64,000 bases of DNA from Xanthobacter sp. NM-59 (lineage in GTDB: Bacteria > Pseudomonadota > Alphaproteobacteria > Rhizobiales > Xanthobacteraceae). A program made the translations under genes and the position numbers. The notes below the pieces were generated by a model. That model was not told the DNA's origin. It did no database searches and saw nothing but the letters and a program-made list of their open reading frames with translations. How positions within the stretch are numbered: position 1 is the stretch's first letter; each line of letters starts with the position of its first letter. Where the stretch lies: assembly GCF_021401125.1 (NCBI RefSeq), contig NZ_JACBFQ010000001.1:1094443-1158442 (forward strand), given 5' to 3'. Positions 1-8,052 of the stretch are shown piece after piece.

Positions 1-1
1 C

Positions 2-358
2 GTCGGAAAATTTGAATTCCTGTCTCAATCGACGCCTTGGCCCGAAGCTGAGCAGGCCGGTGAGAATTGGGTGGAAAAATTTGCCCACCACAAGGAGTGG
101 GATAGCCGTAAGGCAATGTATAAACTGGAAGGTGGCTGGACCGACTGGCCTCGGGGGCGAGTGAACTATAACCAGCCATCCGGCCTCTTCACAGTCTTCG
201 CCGACCCACAGCTTGTGACGCCATATTACCAGAGCCAGATTCTGCGGAAATTCTCGCTTCCGGCTGGAGCGACGCGTTTTCAGCGAGACCCGCACTACGT
301 CGCTAAGTTGCAGATTCCACTAACTTTGGACCCAGCCAGGGAAGACCCAACCGTCTGA
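2..358 (+). CDS. C-terminal part of an unrecognised protein, cut by the window edge
   Basis: The frame is open from base 2 to a TGA at 356-358, so the gene begins outside the window and only about 118 residues are visible. An internal GTG at 71 is a less likely start, because the upstream frame already reads as ordinary protein. The visible part is rich in aromatic residues and proline and has a stretch reading WPRGRVNYNQPSGLFTVF, which suggests a compact beta-rich fold. I do not recognise a family. It lies upstream of, and in the same direction as, the exonuclease at 606, with 247 bp between them. That it belongs to the same island is inference. Confidence 0.55.
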   Translation, partial: VGKFEFLSQSTPWPEAEQAGENWVEKFAHHKEWDSRKAMYKLEGGWTDWPRGRVNYNQPSGLFTVFADPQLVTPYYQSQILRKFSLPAGATRFQRDPHYVAKLQIPLTLDPAREDPTV

Positions 359-605
359 CTGCTCCCCACGCGAGCGGACCCACTTCGGCTTCGGTGCCCA
401 TTCTGGTGACGCGAGGTTCAAGGCATCGGAGCGGCCCGCCCGCTCCAGTTCATCTTGAGCTTCCGGCCGATTTTGGCCTCCGTAACACATTGGAAAGAGA
501 CAAGCGTTCTCAGGGACTTCTGTAAAGAGAGGTCCGTGCGCATGCTCCACGAGCTCCAGCTCAGGCCCGCAGACATGCCGTCAAAAAACCACGAGATCGA
601 CGAGG

Positions 606-1133
606 ATGGCGAACGACATGACCCTTTCCTGGCCCGTGCGCATCATCGACTTCGAGGCGAGTTCCCTGGAGGAGGGTAGCTATCCCATCGAGGTGGGCCT
701 CGCGGTGTGGCCTCGGAAGGACGCTCCCATCACGGTCTGGTCCACCCTGATCCGGCCCACCGACGATTGGCGCAGCTTCGGCCATTGGAGCTTGGCGTCA
801 CGACGGGTGCACGGTATCGCCATGAGCGAGCTTTCGGCCGGCATGGCCCCGCAGGATGTCGCGGCTCTGCTCAATGAAAAGCTGGGTAGTGGCCTCGTCT
901 GGTGCGACGGCGGCCCCTATGATGCCTATTGGTTGCGCACCCTGTTCAGCGTCAGCAGCCTGAAGCCGAGCTTTGCCCTCGGCAATTGGTCGGCCCTTCT
1001 GCTCAGCCTGCCCGACGCGCACCGTGAGAGCGCCATGGCCGCGCTGGAAGCCGCGCCGCCCCGGCACCGGGCCGGGGCGGATGCCGAGCAGCTCATGCGC
1101 GCGCTCGCGGCGACACAGGAAGGCCAGGGCTGA
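606..1133 (+). CDS. DEDDh-type 3'-5' exonuclease (RNase T / DnaQ-like fold)
   Basis: The 175-residue protein carries the exonuclease motifs in order: IIDFEASS (D15, E17) as Exo I, VWCDGGPYDAYW (D101 or D106) as Exo II, and HRAGAD (H154, D159) as Exo III. Such enzymes use two metal ions to remove 3'-terminal nucleotides from RNA or DNA. The length suits a stand-alone nuclease domain with no extra module. The start at 606 has GACGAGG just upstream; a second ATG at 618 is possible. It converges with the nuclease-like gene ending at 1135, with only 1 bp between the stops. Substrate and role (RNA trimming or defence) are not shown by the sequence. Confidence 0.75.
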   Translation: MANDMTLSWPVRIIDFEASSLEEGSYPIEVGLAVWPRKDAPITVWSTLIRPTDDWRSFGHWSLASRRVHGIAMSELSAGMAPQDVAALLNEKLGSGLVWCDGGPYDAYWLRTLFSVSSLKPSFALGNWSALLLSLPDAHRESAMAALEAAPPRHRAGADAEQLMRALAATQEGQG

Positions 1134-1134
1134 G

Positions 1135-2034
1135 CTACAGCTTCAACTGCAGACCAGCGGCATCCCCCCGCGCGAGGCAGCGATTTGACCCAAGGTGCCG
1201 GCCTATACGTTCCAGCAAGGGGTCCAGCATCTCTTTCTTTTGTTTCGCGGTATAGCCAAAGACCACAAGGTGCACATCCACGGGCCGAGTGAGGTGCAGC
1301 GCCTCTCCATCAGCCACACGTTGGATAAGAGGCGAGAGCCGCCGCGTGCCCCCGCTCATCGTCGAGATGCGGGCGAGGTTATTGGCAACGACCTGATAGC
1401 TTTTGACGACAACGCCGCGCTGATCATTCAAAAATGTCTCGTATCCGCGGATTTGCGCGATCACGCCGCTGCTTTCATCATCCGACAAATCGGAATTGCC
1501 AAAGCGCTTGGCCTCCCAGAATGCCAACTCGATGCCGGAGCCGCCATCCTCAAACGTCGCAAAATCAATGCGCGGCACCCGACTGCTATCAATCTTCTCC
1601 CGGAAAGCGATCTCAACATCGATCAGGTTCGGATTGGCTTCAGCAATCTGCTGCACGCCCTGTTTCTCCTTGCCCGCATAGCGCTTGGCTGCTCTCTTCA
1701 ATTTCTCCAGCGATACGCCGGGAACATATTTCCGAGTAAGGAGGACATCCGGATCGAACTGGAACGCACCTGTGGCCCCGTCAAGGCTGATCTGCGCCTT
1801 CAAATCCGGATTGAGTATGTATTTAGGATGCGTACTTACGGAAATACGTCCATTTTTTCCAATTTTTACTTTAAATATAGACTGTCCATTCCAGTAAACA
1901 TTCAGATATTGGTTCCGGACGCCGATGACAAGGCTCGGGTCGCGGAGCACATCCTGCCACCAGCCGGGCTGGGCCGCCAGTTCCGCGAGGGCTTCCATGC
2001 CCTGATCTGTGATCCCGTGCCAAAACTCAGCCAT
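1135..2034 (-). CDS. PD-(D/E)XK-like nuclease domain protein
   Basis: This is a 299-residue protein of no certain family. Its middle has the spacing of a PD-(D/E)XK active site: VEIAF (E141), RIDFATF (D157) and ELAFWEAK (E172-K176, probably E174 and K176). The C-terminal half has a predicted beta-alpha pattern. It is the second gene of a leftward pair: the MBL-fold hydrolase stops at 2035 and this gene's ATG follows directly (TGAATG), so the two are probably translated together. A nuclease paired with an MBL hydrolase in an accessory region suggests nucleic-acid processing or phage defence. That role is inference, and the nuclease assignment rests on motif reading alone. Confidence 0.55.
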   Translation of the reverse strand: MAEFWHGITDQGMEALAELAAQPGWWQDVLRDPSLVIGVRNQYLNVYWNGQSIFKVKIGKNGRISVSTHPKYILNPDLKAQISLDGATGAFQFDPDVLLTRKYVPGVSLEKLKRAAKRYAGKEKQGVQQIAEANPNLIDVEIAFREKIDSSRVPRIDFATFEDGGSGIELAFWEAKRFGNSDLSDDESSGVIAQIRGYETFLNDQRGVVVKSYQVVANNLARISTMSGGTRRLSPLIQRVADGEALHLTRPVDVHLVVFGYTAKQKKEMLDPLLERIGRHLGSNRCLARGDAAGLQLKL

Positions 2035-3279
2035 TCACACCTCCCACCATTCGCCATCGCGCCGCACGACGACATTGTCGAACAAGGACGGGAACCGGTC
2101 CGCCTCGAAGGTGTGGATCGGCACCAGGGTCTGCGGCGCGATGGCGCCGGCAAGCCGTTTCAGATCGGGGATGGCCGCATGGCCCGAGGTGTGGATGACC
2201 TCGAAGCCGATGCCCTGCGCCTTCAGTGCCGCAAGGAGCGCGGCCGTCTTCTCATCCTTCAGATAGCCCGCCCATTGCGACCAGACGGCGTGGGCGCTCA
2301 CCAGGCACTGAGCCTTCACGAGGTCATCGAGCAGGCTTCCCCGAAACAGCACGACATAGCGCTCCGGGTGCGCGGCGAGGTCCTCCGGGAACACCCGGTC
2401 GGCCTTATGGCGCTCGATCAGGTCAAAGCGCTCGGCCTTCTTCACCTTCACCCGCTGGTGCCAGGGCGTGAACAGCGCCACCTCAGGCCAGGAGGTTTGC
2501 GGGATGGTGTCCTTCCCGGTGGCGTGCAGCATCTCAGCCGCATAGAGGTCCACCATCAGGGTGCGCCCGTTGCGCTTGGCGGCGCGGAAGATCGTCACCA
2601 CCCGGTCGATGTTCTGCGCCGAGGCCGCCGCCAGCACCATGCCGGGCGTACGGCCGATGACCTGGGTCAGCTCCGTCTCGATCTCGGCCTCGGTGGGAAA
2701 GCGCGCCCCTTCATCGAGCCGGCCGAGGCTGGAGCCCTCCATGAGCATTACGTGGATGTCCTTGGGCGGGCAATTCACCAGCCGGTCGAACAGGGCGCCC
2801 TTGCGGCCGTGGCTGCGGATGTCCCCGGAATAGAACAGCCGCCGCCCGCCGGCTTCCACCGTGAGTGCATAAGCGTCGAAGGCGGAATGGTCCACCAGAT
2901 GGGGCGTGACGGTGAAGGGACCGAGCGCGAGCGGCCGGCCATCCTCAAGATGGGCCGCCGCCTGCAGCGCCGGCACGTCCTTGATGAAGAAGGACGAAGC
3001 GGCGAGGATGCGCTCGGTTCCCGCCCCCATATAGACCGGAGGGGCCCCGGTCGCGTGGCCGAGTAGCCCCCAATGGTCGCGGTGGCCGTGGGAGAGCACG
3101 ACCCCAAGCAGGGAGGGATCAGGCGCGGCGAGACCCGCCACCTCCGGCAGCACGACAGGAACATCGGGTTCGGCATCGAGCGGAAGGCCGCAATCGAGCA
3201 GCAGGCGCTGCCCCTCGGCCTCCAGCTCCACCGCCGTCCCGCCGATCTCCTTCGTCCCGCGATGAATGCGTACACGCAT
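2035..3279 (-). CDS. MBL-fold (RNase J / beta-CASP-like) metallo-hydrolase
   Basis: The 414-residue protein has the metallo-beta-lactamase signature SHGHRDHWG (H64, H66, D68, H69) that binds two zinc ions. It also has VDHSAFDAY and a C-terminal TSGHAAIPDL plus PIHTFEAD, the pattern of RNase J-like and beta-CASP enzymes that cut RNA or DNA. The N-terminus (RIHRGTKEIGGTAVEL) matches the strand-rich start of that group. It is shorter than RNase J (about 550), so it lacks that enzyme's C-terminal domain. It is immediately followed by the PD-(D/E)XK-like gene. It could be a nucleic-acid hydrolase of a two-gene defence module or a housekeeping paralogue; the sequence does not decide between them. 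Confidence 0.7.
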   Translation of the reverse strand: MRVRIHRGTKEIGGTAVELEAEGQRLLLDCGLPLDAEPDVPVVLPEVAGLAAPDPSLLGVVLSHGHRDHWGLLGHATGAPPVYMGAGTERILAASSFFIKDVPALQAAAHLEDGRPLALGPFTVTPHLVDHSAFDAYALTVEAGGRRLFYSGDIRSHGRKGALFDRLVNCPPKDIHVMLMEGSSLGRLDEGARFPTEAEIETELTQVIGRTPGMVLAAASAQNIDRVVTIFRAAKRNGRTLMVDLYAAEMLHATGKDTIPQTSWPEVALFTPWHQRVKVKKAERFDLIERHKADRVFPEDLAAHPERYVVLFRGSLLDDLVKAQCLVSAHAVWSQWAGYLKDEKTAALLAALKAQGIGFEVIHTSGHAAIPDLKRLAGAIAPQTLVPIHTFEADRFPSLFDNVVVRRDGEWWEV

Positions 3280-3618
3280 GAGCGGGCCTCAGAGCTGGGC
3301 AGCGGCAACCGCCACCGCGTCCGTCCGCCCACCCCGCCATCGTCCTGTCGCGCGCATGTTCCGCCCCCCTGTTATCGCGTGGGTCGGAACGGTTACCACA
3401 CACCTACGTCAATCTTGGGCGTAGCAGGATGATTTCCGGCGCCTGCGCACGCAAAAAGTGTGATTGGGCAGCTGGCCGCGAGCAAGGCGCCCGGCGCCCC
3501 TGTTGGCGCAGTCGCAGTGGTATTTGAGAACAGCGCTCGTGCATGCAATTCGACAGTGAATGCTGCGAAATAATCCGAGTCATTTTTGGCTCTCACCTGT
3601 TGAGAGAGCCTGGCCCCT
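3280..3618. other. Intergenic region upstream of the MBL operon
   Basis: About 340 bp with no convincing gene. It must contain the promoter of the leftward MBL/nuclease pair, but I see no clear -35/-10 pair that I would defend. Base composition is slightly lower in GC than the flanking genes. Confidence 0.4.
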
Positions 3619-3729
3619 TCAACGGTGACGATCTCCGGCCATCAGCGCCTCTCCCATGGCTGCACCTGCCAGGAACAAGCCGAGGACAAGAGCACCAGCA
3701 AGCATCAAGACAACAGCGATCATGCTCAT
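3619..3729 (-). CDS. Small single-span membrane protein (36 aa)
   Basis: A short reading frame of 36 codons begins ATG-AGC-ATG and encodes MSMIAVVLMLAGALVLGLFL followed by a short polar tail ending in RHR. Most of it is one hydrophobic helix, so it is probably an inner-membrane peptide. A good ribosome binding site (GAGGAA) lies 6-7 bases upstream of the start on the minus strand. It sits between the secreted-protein gene (ends 3868) and the MBL operon, all reading left. No family is recognised. The hydrophobic segment and the ribosome binding site support a real gene, but no homologue check was possible. Confidence 0.45.
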   Translation of the reverse strand: MSMIAVVLMLAGALVLGLFLAGAAMGEALMAGDRHR

Positions 3730-3867
3730 GAATGTTCCTCGTCGGACGGGAAGCGGATGCGGGGATGATATCCCCGTGCCACGTCATTTTCGGTCGGTGC
3801 TTCCGGGTTTCGCAGGTAGAGCGAAAAGGCAGGGTTGCTCCCGCGAAAATGATGCCCGCCCACCGCC

Positions 3868-4248
3868 TCAGCGGGCCGGACACGCGAAAAGCGCGATCCG
3901 GCCGTTGATCGGCGCCGCCGGGGCAAAGATGTGCATTTCCAGTTCCAGGGTGGCGTCGGACGTGCGGACGAACGTGAGAAGCCCCTCGCTGCCTTTGGTC
4001 TCGCCAATGTCGCAGGTCATCACCCGCTCCTCGCCGCCATAGAAGGTCCGTGTCGTCTTCGTGCGGCAGGCGAGCTTGTTGAAGACGAACCCTTCGAAGT
4101 TCACGACGCCGCTATGCTGGGCGTCGCCGCACCCTGCCGGATTGTCGGCCCAGCGGCCGTAGGTCACGCCTTGCTGCGCGGTGGCCTCGCCCGCAAAGAG
4201 CACTACTAAAATACCAACAACTATCGCTGATCGCAGAATTCGCGCCAC
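3868..4248 (-). CDS. Secreted or periplasmic protein of unknown function
   Basis: The 126-residue product starts MARILRSAIVVGILVVLFAG and has a signal-peptide cleavage site after ATA (GEATA-QQGV), so the mature part of about 100 residues is exported. The mature protein has four or five cysteines (AGCGD, LACRT, MTCDI, FACPA), enough for disulfides, and a beta-rich appearance. The GTG start at 4248 is chosen over the longer frame because GGAGG lies just upstream and it puts the signal peptide at the N-terminus. Function unknown; no family recognised. Confidence 0.6.
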   Translation of the reverse strand: MARILRSAIVVGILVVLFAGEATAQQGVTYGRWADNPAGCGDAQHSGVVNFEGFVFNKLACRTKTTRTFYGGEERVMTCDIGETKGSEGLLTFVRTSDATLELEMHIFAPAAPINGRIALFACPAR

Positions 4249-4408
4249 GCCCGCCTCCGCTCCTGCTGCACGCCCAAGCAGGTGCAGCCCAGCGGGAGCG
4301 TAATCGCCTGCTTCGTCAGAACCGGGCGCGCCAATTTTTGTCCGCCTGCGATGAGTCGGCGGAAAAGCCGCTTCTATATGGGCCAGTGCCACATCAACGG
4401 AGATCACG

Positions 4409-4600
4409 ATGGCACAGGCAGACGGGCATGGCGCCCTTTCCATTCTTGAGTTCTGCAAGTGGGCCGGCATCGGCCGCACCTTGGCCTACAAGGAAATCGA
4501 GTGCGGCAAGCTCCGCATCAAGAAGGTGGGCCGGCGCACCCTCATCACCATGGATGAGGCGCGCAATTGGCTGGATGCTTTGCCCAGCGGCGCCGGGTGA
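4409..4600 (+). CDS. Excisionase/AlpA-like small helix-turn-helix protein
   Basis: A 63-residue protein with the winged-helix layout of excisionase-family DNA-binding proteins: LSILEFCKWAGIGRTLAYKE forms the helix-turn-helix, and KLRIKKVGRRTLITMDEARN the wing and following helix. Such proteins control excision direction or transcription of mobile elements. It precedes two small related genes (4678 and 5258) and a rolling-circle-like Rep gene reading the other way. No integrase is next to it, so it may be a leftover of an older integrated element or a regulator of the small genes behind it. Confidence 0.65.
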   Translation: MAQADGHGALSILEFCKWAGIGRTLAYKEIECGKLRIKKVGRRTLITMDEARNWLDALPSGAG

Positions 4601-4677
4601 GTGCGCCTTCCATGCCGCCAGCACGACACGGCCAGACAATTGACGCCCCAGCCTCCCACACACGGAAAGACATCACC

Positions 4678-4983
4678 ATGCAGAACCAAGCCCTCCCCGC
4701 TGATTGGATCGGCGGACACGACCCCACGGGAGATTTCATCGAGATGTTGGAGATCTTCAACATCCCCTTCACAATGGATGACGACATGGAGGTGTTCAAA
4801 ATAAAGGATCTGACGTTCTACCTCACCGGTGGCCGGATCGTTCGGCACGGCTATGGCCTGCTGCCCGAACGGGGCATCGACGCCTTGCTGGCGCTGCTGG
4901 GCCGCAGCCGGGACGAACTCCCACCTGAGCCCACATTCAATCCCGGACCATGGGGACCTTTCGGGCCACCCACGAACACCTGA
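4678..4983 (+). CDS. Small acidic protein, paralogue of the 5258 gene
   Basis: The 101-residue product has no family I recognise. The start ATG at 4678 was chosen because it gives the region similar to the downstream gene: both proteins have a stretch of the form IPF/ICF...FKIKDLTFY or LKIDEWNFY, then a glycine-arginine turn with IVR, then RGIDALLALL or RGLAALLARL. The C-terminus here is rich in proline and glycine. It is 78 bp downstream of the excisionase-like gene in the same direction. The repeat of the fold in two neighbouring genes points to duplication. Confidence 0.5.
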   Translation: MQNQALPADWIGGHDPTGDFIEMLEIFNIPFTMDDDMEVFKIKDLTFYLTGGRIVRHGYGLLPERGIDALLALLGRSRDELPPEPTFNPGPWGPFGPPTNT

Positions 4984-5257
4984 GACCTTCGACAAATCGG
5001 ACTCTGACAGCCTCCGCTGCCGTTCAACCCGGCGCGGAGGCTTTTGTTTTGCCCAGCAGCACGGCGCGAGGGCGCCCCCGGCAAACGAGACGCAGGTCAG
5101 CACTACTCACGCGCGGCGTCGCGCACCATATTCGCAATACCCCCCTGCGATGACGATCGCCCTGCCGTCCTCTCCCTCTCCCCTGACCATCTGCCCCAGA
5201 TCACCCATGCCCCGGTGCGCTCTGCCACCACCTCGGCAGCAGGAGGAGAAAACCAAG

Positions 5258-5527
5258 ATGAGCAGAAGCATTTTCCCCAGCGACGCTCCGCTGCCCGATG
5301 ACCCGCCCCGGATGGTTCATGCCATCCATCGCCTAAACGCCCTCGACATCTGTTTCGAGCGCAAGACCGCCTATCAGCTCAAAATCGACGAATGGAATTT
5401 CTATCCCGGCCGGGGCACCATCGTCCGCGACGGCCACCCCGCCGCTGAACCAGACCGTGGCCTCGCCGCCTTGCTGGCGCGCTTGGAGCACCAAGACCGA
5501 GGCCGACACGCCCCCAATCGCGCTTAG
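5258..5527 (+). CDS. Small protein, paralogue of the 4678 gene
   Basis: An 89-residue protein starting MSRSIFPSDAPLPDDP, with a strong ribosome binding site (AGGAGGAG) about 12 bases upstream. The region LNALDICFERKTAYQLKIDE and the following FYPGRGTIVRDG and DRGLAALLARL line up with the product of the gene at 4678. The C-terminus is basic. No known family is recognised. It probably belongs to the same transcript as the excisionase-like gene, but the 274-bp gap before it leaves room for its own promoter. Confidence 0.5.
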   Translation: MSRSIFPSDAPLPDDPPRMVHAIHRLNALDICFERKTAYQLKIDEWNFYPGRGTIVRDGHPAAEPDRGLAALLARLEHQDRGRHAPNRA

Positions 5528-5957
5528 CCACGTGGACCATTCATAACGCATTGTTATTCCGTCTCTTTTGGCGCTCGATTTCTGTAAAGACGAAACGGAG
5601 GCTCCCTATTCATGAAGATCCAAAAAACGGAGCCGTTTACACCACCAGCGCCCGCCAGACATGCACGACACGACAGTTCGCCGAGGAACCGCTTCATCGA
5701 GGCCGCCGCACCTGCCGTCCCTGGGCCTTCATGCCGTCACCGACACGCGGCAATCGCGGACGCACCGTGCAGCCGTGCCAGTTAAGAGCCCGCCGGGGAG
5801 GGCGCATATGTATGAATTCATCTGACACAGCAAAGAACCCGCAGTGGAGTGCGTCCGCTGCGGGTCGATTCAGTCAACTCGGCTGTCACATCCACAGCTC
5901 TCCAGCGTGGGTACTTCACGGAACTGGGATCGAGCCGACCGGATATCCTGCCCTGAG
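5528..5957. other. Intergenic stretch with a long hairpin at 5837-5865
   Basis: No gene is supported here; the open frames have no ribosome binding site and no protein-like composition. The clearest structure is an inverted repeat, ACCCGCAG and CTGCGGGT at 5837-5844 and 5858-5865, with further pairing inside. It lies about 90 bp beyond the stop of the leftward Rep gene, so it could be that gene's terminator or part of a replication origin. A weaker TCGGCT/AGCCGA pair flanks the following 70 bp. Confidence 0.35.
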
Positions 5958-6827
5958 CTAAACAAGATCCATCGAGTCCAATGCCTTGAGTGTTTCTCTC
6001 AAAACTTCATTATGGTCAATCAGTCCGCGCCTGCACTCGCTATCCTGATATCGATACTCAGGCCTTACGTTGAGCATCGTAAATGGCGGCTTATATCCGG
6101 CGTCAGCTTGGGCCTTTTTCCCCATCGCACGAGCAATTCGCAATCGCTTTATGTCAATGCTGCCGGTTTCGCTGCGCCACACGGCCGCAAGCTTGTTGGT
6201 GTCAAGCTTCTCATAACCCTCTCCATTTGCCTCGCCTTTCAGCAACCTTGGGTCAAGGCCTTTCATGCAATACTGGAACCAGCGCCACTGGCTATGCACA
6301 GCATCCTGTTTATGGGTTCGCAGGAAAATGAACCCCTTCGTGCGCCTTGCATTAGCCGTATCACTATTGATGTCACTCAGCCACCGGCGAAAATCGTCCC
6401 GGTATTTGTCCGGGATATGAAATGACATGTGCGTATGATATCCATTATGCTTACCGTGTTCATTGACCGCGTAATAATATGCTTTCATTTCTCGATGAGC
6501 CGCGAATTTTCGGAATCGGTCCAAGACCCGATTGAGGGCTCCATTCATCTGGATGGTGCCCTCGTAACCGGCAAGGCGCCAAGAGAAGGTAACCTCGGCG
6601 TTCAACACAGCGCCCTGATAGTTCGCAAACAGGATGCCTTCGTAAAGGCGACACAGTTCATCTCGGCTGATGTAGCGCGTGGGCCGCCTCAGCCTCCCGC
6701 ACCACGCCATGTCGCCCCTCGCCCCGGTCACACGAAGGGCAGGTGCAAATGGCCCCATGAACTGCCCACTGGACTGGGTGGAAAGTTGCGGGAGAATTAC
6801 TGCAGAGGAGAACGAATCGAAGGACAT
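5958..6827 (-). CDS. Rolling-circle (HUH-like) replication initiator
   Basis: The 289-residue protein has a histidine cluster GYHTHMSFHIP preceded by YYYAVNEHG, the position of the HUH metal-binding motif in Rep proteins. Further on is WRWFQYCMKGLDP, where the tyrosine fits the nicking residue (Y-x-x-K-G pattern) of inovirus and small-plasmid initiators. HUH Reps nick the origin and stay covalently bound through the tyrosine. No coat or assembly genes of a filamentous phage lie nearby, so this may be an orphan from a small ssDNA phage or plasmid. The HxH middle residue is threonine rather than hydrophobic, which is why I call it HUH-like. The ATG at 6827 has GAGGCG upstream. Confidence 0.55.
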   Translation of the reverse strand: MSFDSFSSAVILPQLSTQSSGQFMGPFAPALRVTGARGDMAWCGRLRRPTRYISRDELCRLYEGILFANYQGAVLNAEVTFSWRLAGYEGTIQMNGALNRVLDRFRKFAAHREMKAYYYAVNEHGKHNGYHTHMSFHIPDKYRDDFRRWLSDINSDTANARRTKGFIFLRTHKQDAVHSQWRWFQYCMKGLDPRLLKGEANGEGYEKLDTNKLAAVWRSETGSIDIKRLRIARAMGKKAQADAGYKPPFTMLNVRPEYRYQDSECRRGLIDHNEVLRETLKALDSMDLV

Positions 6828-6938
6828 GAAAGCGCCTCACAGGAGGTTGGCGAAGGCGCCCGGAATTTGCCGGACAATAAATATAGAGTTTTGGAAGCCG
6901 AATCAGACGGTCGCGAAGCTGCGTAATGTTGTCGCAGG

Positions 6939-6977
6939 GTGACAGGAAATATCGTCACTGATCAGCAATCAGGTGAC
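6939..6977. promoter_or_regulatory. Candidate operator: three GTGAC/GTCAC half-sites
   Basis: GTGAC at 6939-6943 and GTCAC at 6954-6958 form an inverted pair with a 10-base spacer. A second inverted pair, GTCACTGAT (6954-6962) and ATCAGGTGAC (6968-6977), overlaps it. The block ends 3 bp before the ATG at 6981 of the nuclease gene. Overlapping palindromes at this spot suggest a repressor or controller-protein site; no regulator gene for it is visible beside it. Confidence 0.4.
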
Positions 6978-6980
6978 GAA

Positions 6981-7985
6981 ATGTCAGATAATACATATGG
7001 TTATGAGAACTCACTTCTCCCTATTGTGCCTCGTGAGATTCTCCAGCACTACCATGTGAATGAGCTGGGTGACACCCGCTTTGCGAGCTGTGCCCGCCTG
7101 CTTCAATCCATCTGGCGGGAGAGCCGAGGCCTGGCACCGGGCTGGCATCGGAGCCGGGACGGACGCCAGCGCATCCTCGGCAGCCGCCTCGATCCAGACG
7201 ACGCCCGCCGGGGCCGCAACCTCCTGACCCCCGACATCGCCCGCCTGACCCGCCGCGCGACGGCCTATCGGGAGATTGGCGCCTTCATCGAAGAGCAGAG
7301 GCTCTGGGAGAACCTCCTGTCGAGCCAGCCGCTCACCTTCAACCTGTTTGCCCGCTGCCAGACTGCGCCCGACCACGGCCTCGCGCTCTTCAACCACCTC
7401 TTCCCCGGTTTCTTCGGCGAAGTCAGGAAGCTCGCCTTCGAGCACTCGCCCGGCCGGGGCGATCCCACCTATCTCGGTGACTACACCGCCTTCGACCTCT
7501 TCGTGAGCGGCCTTGCCCCGGACGGCAGCCCGGCCTTCATTGCCATCGAGATGAAATATTCCGAGGCCAGGCGCCAGCCGGGCCGAAGCAGCACGGCGCG
7601 CTACCGGGAGCTGACCCGCACCTGCGCCCTTCACCTCGATCCTGAAGCGCCAGACCTCCTGGCTGATCCGCTGGTTCAGCTGACTGCTGAACACCTCCTC
7701 GCCGCCCTCATCCGCGAACGGCTGGGGCCGGGCGCCCGCGCCATCTTCGTGGTCATCGCCCCGGCCGGCAATCGCGACGTCTGGAATGCCGTGGACCTCT
7801 ACCGCACCATGCTGGCCGACCGGACCGATGGCGTGCCCTTCATGGCCCTGACGCTGGAGGCCGTGATCGCGGCCATCGGCGAGACCGGGGACCCGGACCT
7901 CGCCGCCCGCCTGCACGAGCGCTACACCGACTTCACGCCGGTTCATCGCCTGATCGAGGATTGGGAGCCGTTCACCGAGGGGTGA
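6981..7985 (+). CDS. PD-(D/E)XK restriction-like nuclease (PGN_0703-type)
   Basis: A 334-residue protein whose centre reads DYTAFDLFVSG, then FIAIEMKYSE: the D and the E-x-K of a PD-(D/E)XK nuclease, separated by the usual hairpin. The overall layout (MSDNTYGYENSLLP at the N-terminus and the nuclease core in the middle) resembles the PGN_0703-like group of putative restriction endonucleases found singly in genomic islands. The ATG at 6981 is preferred over a GTG at 6939, because the longer form would translate through the palindromes at 6939-6977 and has no ribosome binding site. No methyltransferase is nearby, so it is not a classical restriction-modification pair. Confidence 0.65.
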   Translation: MSDNTYGYENSLLPIVPREILQHYHVNELGDTRFASCARLLQSIWRESRGLAPGWHRSRDGRQRILGSRLDPDDARRGRNLLTPDIARLTRRATAYREIGAFIEEQRLWENLLSSQPLTFNLFARCQTAPDHGLALFNHLFPGFFGEVRKLAFEHSPGRGDPTYLGDYTAFDLFVSGLAPDGSPAFIAIEMKYSEARRQPGRSSTARYRELTRTCALHLDPEAPDLLADPLVQLTAEHLLAALIRERLGPGARAIFVVIAPAGNRDVWNAVDLYRTMLADRTDGVPFMALTLEAVIAAIGETGDPDLAARLHERYTDFTPVHRLIEDWEPFTEG

Positions 7986-8052
7986 GCCGCACGAAGTCCG
8001 TCCGCTCCCTGCTTGGCGCAGCCGAGCGGACTGGCCTTGACGCCGCTATATG

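Noticed and set aside
1195..3066. A 623-codon plus-strand frame across the MBL and nuclease-like genes
   Set aside because: It spans two minus-strand genes that carry catalytic motifs, and its own translation has no recognisable domain.
5551..5961. A 136-codon frame between the small genes and the Rep
   Set aside because: No ribosome binding site, unusual cysteine- and arginine-rich composition, and it contains the hairpin region.
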